NCBI GenBank assembly: GCA_038240875.1
Contig: JBBRGG010000031.1
Location: 1-19,827, forward strand
Source of the DNA: JBBRGG01 sp038240875
GTDB lineage: Bacteria > Planctomycetota > Phycisphaerae > Phycisphaerales > UBA1924
Length of the DNA stretch: 19,827 bases
Direction: 5' to 3'
In this document: positions 16,332 to 19,827 of the stretch, piece after piece
Numbering within the stretch: position 1 is the first letter of the stretch
Layout: each line of letters starts with the position of its first letter
Position numbers and translations under genes: made by a program
The notes under the pieces: model-generated
Seen by the model: only the letters and a program-made list of their open reading frames with translations
The model's database searches: none
Told to the model about the DNA's origin: nothing

Positions 16332-16452
16332 TGAAGTGCTAGGCGTTCGTGCAGCGTAACGCAGCACATTCCGAAAGTCGGTATTCTGCCACAGCGTTGG
16401 CCTTTGTTTGTGTGTCCGAGTTTGGGTTTGTCTTCTTTGCGTGGAGCCTTTC

Positions 16453-17319
16453 ATGCGGCTGGACTATTTCCAGGTCGATGCCTTCACCGATCGCCCCTTC
16501 ACCGGCAATCCCGCCGCGGTTATTCCATTGGACTCCTGGCCAGATGATGATGGCTTGCTGCAAGCAATCGCCGAGGAAAATAACCTCGCCGAGACGGCGT
16601 TTTTGGCCAAGCAAACACGAACCGTTTCCGACTCGGGCTCCGAAGCCAGTCCCGAATCGGTATATCACATCCGATGGTTCACGCCGACGATGGAAGTAGA
16701 CTTATGCGGGCACGCGACCCTCGCCGCGGCCCACGTTCTCTTCGACCACATGGGGCACAAGGGCGATGTCGTTAAGTTCGCGACCAAGTCCGGCGAGCTT
16801 GTGGTGACGCGCGAAGCTGCGGCCGCTCGCGCCAAGGTTGGTTCGCAATTGGCCGGACCAGAATCTCGCCTCGCGATGGACTTTCCGGCTCGGCCTGGGC
16901 ATGCTGTGCTTAATATGCGGACGCTTGCTGCGGCTCTTGGTGTGCAACCAGTCGAGGCGTACGTCGCGCGTGATTACATGGCAGTGTTGGAAAGCGAAGA
17001 ACAAGTCCGCGCCGTTCGCCCTGACATGGACAAAATCCTCGCGCTGGATCGATTCGCCTTAATGGTGACGGCGAAAGGTCGCGACTGTGATTTCGTTTCA
17101 CGGTTCTTCGCGCCCGCCGCTGGCATTCCCGAAGACCCGGTTACCGGAAGCGCGCACTGCACGCTGATTCCATACTGGGCTCGCGTGCTTAATAAGCCGA
17201 CGTTGATCGCCAGGCAACTTTCCCTTCGCGGCGGCACGCTTTACTGCACGGATAAGGGCGAACGAGTCTCAATCGGTGGGCACGCTGTCACGTACATGAC
17301 CGGACAAATCCATCTGTAA
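16453..17319 (+). CDS. PhzF-family isomerase/epimerase-like protein
   Basis: This 288-residue protein belongs to the PhzF/diaminopimelate-epimerase-fold family, whose best-known member isomerises a phenazine precursor. Many housekeeping relatives have no known substrate. N-terminal GNPAAV, AEENNLAETAF (catalytic Glu at about residue 48), WFTPTMEVDLCGHATLA and C-terminal FAPAAGIPEDPVTGSAHC are all present, so the active site looks intact. There are no phenazine genes around, so I avoid that role. ATG at 16453 is supported by GGAG six bases upstream; in-frame codons back to 16408 are probably untranslated. The gene follows aspS after 121 bases and is likely a separate or loosely coupled unit. 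Confidence 0.9.
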   Translation: MRLDYFQVDAFTDRPFTGNPAAVIPLDSWPDDDGLLQAIAEENNLAETAFLAKQTRTVSDSGSEASPESVYHIRWFTPTMEVDLCGHATLAAAHVLFDHMGHKGDVVKFATKSGELVVTREAAAARAKVGSQLAGPESRLAMDFPARPGHAVLNMRTLAAALGVQPVEAYVARDYMAVLESEEQVRAVRPDMDKILALDRFALMVTAKGRDCDFVSRFFAPAAGIPEDPVTGSAHCTLIPYWARVLNKPTLIARQLSLRGGTLYCTDKGERVSIGGHAVTYMTGQIHL

Positions 17320-17446
17320 ACCTGCACAAGGCTATCACCTCAACTCTTTCATTTCGAGCGCCCTTCGCTCTCTCGTGAGCAATCAATAGCAGCATGTTCT
17401 TGCGTATAGTCGCGCGATGCTTCAAACTCAATCTCCTGAGGCGCGG

Positions 17447-18169
17447 ATGTCTTCTCCAACTCCCCAACTATCCACAGCGGCCCAGCGGCGAGCCACCGCG
17501 CTCACGCACCCAGCCCAACTGCCGATTATCTCTCCTTCCATCCTGTCGGCGGACTTTGCCCACATGGGCCGTGATTGTGCGCACATCGTTGCCCTAGGCG
17601 CAGAATGGCTCCACCTCGATGTCATGGACGGGCACTTTGCCCCCAACCTCACACTCGGGCCGGACATGTGCAAAGGGCTTCGGCGGGCATTGCCCAATAT
17701 CTTTCTTGATGTCCACCTCATGGTCACGGACCCTGCGGCGTACATCGCTTCGTTCGCGGCTGGTGGAGCCGACATGTTCACGTTTCACGTTGAAGCGACC
17801 GGACCTAAAACCGCCGAAGTTATCACCCGTGTCCGGGATGCCGGCATGGCGGTAGGAATCGCCATCAACCCGCCGACGCCTGCGGAAGGGGCGTTCCCAT
17901 ATTTGGAAGCGGTTGATATGGTGCTGGTGATGTCGGTCAATCCTGGGTTCTCTGGACAATCGTTTATCGAAAGCATGCTGGATAAGACCGCTGCGATTCG
18001 CGCACGCTTGTGTCCCACCCAGCGACTAGAGATGGATGGAGGGATAGGGCCCAAAAACGCAGGGCAGGTTCGAGCGAGTGGGTGCGACGTTTTGGTGGCA
18101 GGTTCGGCGCTCTTTGGCGTACCGCTTGATCAGCAAGCCGACGTGATCCGGCAACTGCGTGGGCACTGA
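17447..18169 (+). CDS. rpe: Ribulose-phosphate 3-epimerase
   Basis: Rpe interconverts ribulose 5-phosphate and xylulose 5-phosphate in the pentose phosphate pathway. The roughly 240-residue TIM barrel holds all family signatures: SPSILSADF, HLDVMDGHFAPNLTLGP (metal-binding His and Asp), DVHLMV, FHVEA, the INPPTP loop, MSVNPGFSGQSF, EMDGGIGPKNA and LVAGSALFG. ATG at 17447 is preferred because GAGG lies five bases upstream, and the extra N-terminal Ser/Thr/Pro-rich segment is already longer than usual. An earlier ATG at 17417 lies a few bases after a TATAGT and would add ten residues. It is expressed in line with the housekeeping neighbours, with 127 bases of gap after the PhzF gene. Confidence 0.95.
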   Translation: MSSPTPQLSTAAQRRATALTHPAQLPIISPSILSADFAHMGRDCAHIVALGAEWLHLDVMDGHFAPNLTLGPDMCKGLRRALPNIFLDVHLMVTDPAAYIASFAAGGADMFTFHVEATGPKTAEVITRVRDAGMAVGIAINPPTPAEGAFPYLEAVDMVLVMSVNPGFSGQSFIESMLDKTAAIRARLCPTQRLEMDGGIGPKNAGQVRASGCDVLVAGSALFGVPLDQQADVIRQLRGH

Positions 18170-18261
18170 AAGCAGATCTGCTGCAATTCGCATGCTGCCA
18201 ACATGTTGCCCACAGATTGGCCGAGCATAGTTTACCTATTATCGCTTAGCTCACGGGAAAG

Positions 18262-18304
18262 CATGTACGATAGGTTCATGTACGGTAATGCTGAGTGGCA
18301 TTAC
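18262..18304 (+). promoter_or_regulatory. Operator-like repeats before the pseudo-phosphatase gene
   Basis: Two copies of CATGTACG (18262-18269 and 18277-18284) lie 15 bases apart. They are followed directly by a perfect 7-bp inverted repeat, GTAATGC (18285-18291) and GCATTAC (18298-18304), with the six-base centre TGAGTG. The dyad covers the -35 position of the extended -10 at 18313-18321. A repressor or activator site is the likely role. The partner is unknown. Confidence 0.45.
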
Positions 18305-18312
18305 TCTCATGC

Positions 18313-18321
18313 TGCTATAAT
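18313..18321 (+). promoter_or_regulatory. Perfect extended -10 promoter element
   Basis: TGCTATAAT is a consensus TGnTATAAT, which can work without a good -35 box, and none is present. Transcription would begin near 18328, leaving a leader of about 100 bases before the ATG at 18429. Confidence 0.5.
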
Positions 18322-18390
18322 GTTTCCTATACAAGAGGCCAGTTCGGGAGGGGGTACCAGGAAGGGTGCGACGTCCCAAGCTGGGCTACG

Positions 18391-18406
18391 CCGATGACGG
18401 CATCGG
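18391..18406 (+). promoter_or_regulatory. Leader hairpin before the pseudo-phosphatase gene
   Basis: CCGATG (18391-18396) and CATCGG (18401-18406) form a perfect 6-bp stem with the tetraloop ACGG. It lies 8 bases before the ribosome-binding site AGGAAG (18414-18419) of the gene starting at 18429. A role in leader folding or translation is possible but unproven. Confidence 0.35.
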
Positions 18407-18428
18407 TTGCGGTAGGAAGTATTTGCCC

Positions 18429-19205
18429 ATGACCAAGATTCGAGCTTTGAATTTACTAGTTTTTCGAGCTGGGCCAACGGTCTGGGATGCGCAGGGTCTG
18501 GTGTCGGGGTCGGCGGATATGCCGCTGATTCCTGAAGCCTTGCACCTAGCCAAAGCAACATTTGCGTGTCTGAACGGGACAGCTTCCAAGGTCGCGGCGG
18601 TCTGCTGCGGGCCAGAAGAAGCGTGTGTGAAGGCAGCAGACCTCTTCGCGGCGTATTGCGGCGTGCAAGAGTTGGTCGATAAAGGACTTCAGGAAGTGAG
18701 CCTTGGACTTTGGGAAGGCCTGCGCGAAGGCGAAATCTCGCATCGCTATACATCTCTCCACCGGCAATGGCGGCAGGATCCCTTTTCGGTAGTGGTTCCT
18801 GAATCCGAAGGCTTTGAAAAAGCGTCCCGGCGCGTCGTACGGACGCTTCTGAAATTGATGCCCAAGCGTGCCGCTATGCTGAAGCGTTCGCTCTTGCAAG
18901 CGCACATACCACGAGGACTTGGAACAGGTTTAGTCGGCGGGCTTGCGGCGGGCGAATCGCCTTTGATTGGCGTCGTGGTCCGACCATGGATCTTTGGAAT
19001 GCTGGTGGCTGGATGGATGCCTGGGTGTGTTGATGCAAATGGCCGCGATCCGTCCATGGTTCGAGATTGGGCAATGGGCTCGGAACGAATGCGGCAGGTT
19101 CGGCTAGTTCTTGACGCTCAAGGCTCTGGAAAGCAGAACAACGCACAACGCCTATCAAGTGGCCCGGAAGATGCGCACGCCCAGAGGACTCTTGAAGCAA
19201 CATGA
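18429..19205 (+). CDS. Histidine-phosphatase-fold protein with altered catalytic motif
   Basis: This 258-residue protein has the outline of the phosphoglycerate-mutase/histidine-phosphatase superfamily. It has LLVFRAGPTVWDAQGLVSGS near residues 9-28, an L-Q-E-V-S-L-G-L-W-E-G-L segment near 92-103, and a later PESEGFEKASRRV. The catalytic R-H-G reads R-A-G (residues 13-15), so the phosphate-accepting His is lost, and the second conserved His-Gly near the C-terminus is also not visible. The C-terminal half instead has VVVRPWIFGMLVAGWMPG and a charged tail. The rest is well kept and has a proper ribosome-binding site (AGGAAG nine bases before ATG 18429). I therefore infer a pseudoenzyme rather than a decaying gene. 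accD starts 112 bases downstream on the same strand. Its function is unknown. Confidence 0.7.
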   Translation: MTKIRALNLLVFRAGPTVWDAQGLVSGSADMPLIPEALHLAKATFACLNGTASKVAAVCCGPEEACVKAADLFAAYCGVQELVDKGLQEVSLGLWEGLREGEISHRYTSLHRQWRQDPFSVVVPESEGFEKASRRVVRTLLKLMPKRAAMLKRSLLQAHIPRGLGTGLVGGLAAGESPLIGVVVRPWIFGMLVAGWMPGCVDANGRDPSMVRDWAMGSERMRQVRLVLDAQGSGKQNNAQRLSSGPEDAHAQRTLEAT

Positions 19206-19219
19206 AACACCAACCTTAT

Positions 19220-19299
19220 GCTATTTTACACATCGCTTCTCCTAACAACGCTACTCATGGATGAGAAGGTGTTGATGTTCAGAATCGGCTATTTTACAC
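19220..19299 (+). repeat. 12-bp direct repeat upstream of accD
   Basis: GCTATTTTACAC occurs at 19220-19231 and 19288-19299, 68 bases apart, within the 112-base gap before accD. Between them CTTCTC (19236-19241) and GAGAAG (19263-19268) could pair, as could CTCAT and ATGAG (19254-19265). The first copy also contains an extended -10-like TGCTATTTT. It may be a tandem operator or a duplicated promoter. Confidence 0.45.
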
Positions 19300-19317
19300 G
19301 TTCAAGGATGACCCGCT

Positions 19318-19827
19318 ATGGCCACTACACCCAACGTCACGCGAATGAATGAGGCAAAGCCCAACATGACCATCAACGAAAAGACAATTACCAAGACGAC
19401 TGACACATCTGATCTCGCGAAGTTTCCACCGGCTTCTGGAAGCTCTACATTTGTTTCAGAAAGTGGCACCGACAGTGGCACGCCTGCGGCGGAGATCCGC
19501 GTCGTTAGCGAATTTAAGACCTGGGGCGAAGCTAGGCCCCAGCGCAGGAGCACGATCCCCGAAGGACTTTGGCTTCGCTGCCAATCATGCTCCAAAATGA
19601 TATATCGCAGGCATCTTGAATCGAACCTGCATGTTTGCCCGGAGTGCTCGTTCCACAATCGCATCTCGGCGACCGAACGCGTGAACCAGCTCGCCGACTC
19701 AGGTTCGTTTCAGGAAATGTTCGCAGGACTGCGGTCCAATGACCCGCTCAAGTTCAAGGACTTGAAAGGGTACAGAGAGCGGCTGGTCGCCGAGCAAGCC
19801 AAGACTGGAACGCTCGACGCGGTCAAA
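19318..19827 (+). CDS. accD: Acetyl-CoA carboxylase carboxyltransferase subunit beta, 5' part
   Basis: AccD is the beta half of the carboxyltransferase that makes malonyl-CoA for fatty acid synthesis. The first 170 codons are present and the gene continues past the window. A zinc-ribbon is seen at LRCQSC and VCPECSFHNRIS (C-x2-C, then C-x2-C), then DPLKFKDLKGYRERL and AEQAKTGTLDAVK, the start of the carboxyltransferase domain. The first 60 or so residues are a Thr/Ser/Glu-rich extension before the zinc finger, longer than in most AccD and probably disordered. ATG at 19318 is chosen because AAGGA is nine bases upstream; later Met codons at 19345 and 19366 lack this. It follows the RAG phosphatase-like gene on the same strand. 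Confidence 0.92.
   Translation, partial: MATTPNVTRMNEAKPNMTINEKTITKTTDTSDLAKFPPASGSSTFVSESGTDSGTPAAEIRVVSEFKTWGEARPQRRSTIPEGLWLRCQSCSKMIYRRHLESNLHVCPECSFHNRISATERVNQLADSGSFQEMFAGLRSNDPLKFKDLKGYRERLVAEQAKTGTLDAVK

Noticed and set aside
17356..17370. Hairpin GAGCG-CCCTT-CGCTC after the PhzF gene as a terminator
   Set aside because: Only five base pairs and no T-run follows (TCTCGTG).
17405..17446. TATAGT followed by an ATG, as a leaderless start of rpe at 17417
   Set aside because: No -35 box at a usable distance. The next ATG at 17447 has GAGG five bases upstream and gives a more normal Rpe.
18328..18428. Known riboswitch in the leader of the RAG-phosphatase gene
   Set aside because: I compared by memory with cobalamin, c-di-GMP, glycine, SAM and fluoride motifs and saw no matching core.
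1..19827. tRNA, rRNA, CRISPR, prophage or conjugative features
   Set aside because: No spaced repeat array, tRNA-like stem set or hallmark genes were seen on either strand.

Overview
The window most likely comes from a planctomycete of the Phycisphaerae/Phycisphaerales type. The best clue is the gene at 2022-3785. Its product ends in two dockerin-like D-x-D-x-D-G repeats and a final Gly-Gly-Cys, a secreted-protein tail common in that group. The rest is chromosomal: a bacterial-type AspRS, Rpe, AccD, and well-formed Shine-Dalgarno sequences before several starts. I see no tRNA, rRNA, CRISPR array, prophage or intact insertion sequence.

Region 1 (1-6.2 kb) is an RNA-repair locus. It holds rtcR (sigma-54 activator with a CARF sensor), then rtcB (RNA ligase) in the same orientation 2.8 kb downstream. 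Between them lie a short transposase-like remnant (low confidence), a secreted dockerin-tailed gene on the opposite strand, and about 0.7 kb of C/A-rich DNA without a credible gene. The only GG-N10-GC (-24/-12) match I found by eye is about 110 bp before rtcB, where an RtcR target would be expected. No rtcA is present. An intrinsic terminator follows rtcB.

Region 2 (6.2-11 kb) holds mostly single genes: a tandem-domain universal stress protein (minus strand), a small PilZ protein, an exported protein of unknown function, a membrane-anchored ankyrin-repeat protein, and a short-chain dehydrogenase. A terminator separates the last two.

Region 3 (11-14.3 kb, minus strand) holds a lipoprotein-like S41 peptidase with an intact Ser/Lys dyad and a GT87-type membrane glycosyltransferase.

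Region 4 (14.4 kb to the end, plus strand) is housekeeping: aspS with a structured leader and a His signature suggesting a non-discriminating enzyme, a PhzF-family protein, rpe, a histidine-phosphatase-fold protein whose catalytic RHG reads RAG, and the 5' part of accD, which runs off the window. The stretch before the RAG gene combines a perfect extended -10, a perfect 7-bp inverted repeat and a direct repeat. A 12-bp direct repeat precedes accD. These two regulatory regions, the interrupted rtcR/rtcB locus and the catalytically altered phosphatase-fold protein are the most interesting parts of the window.
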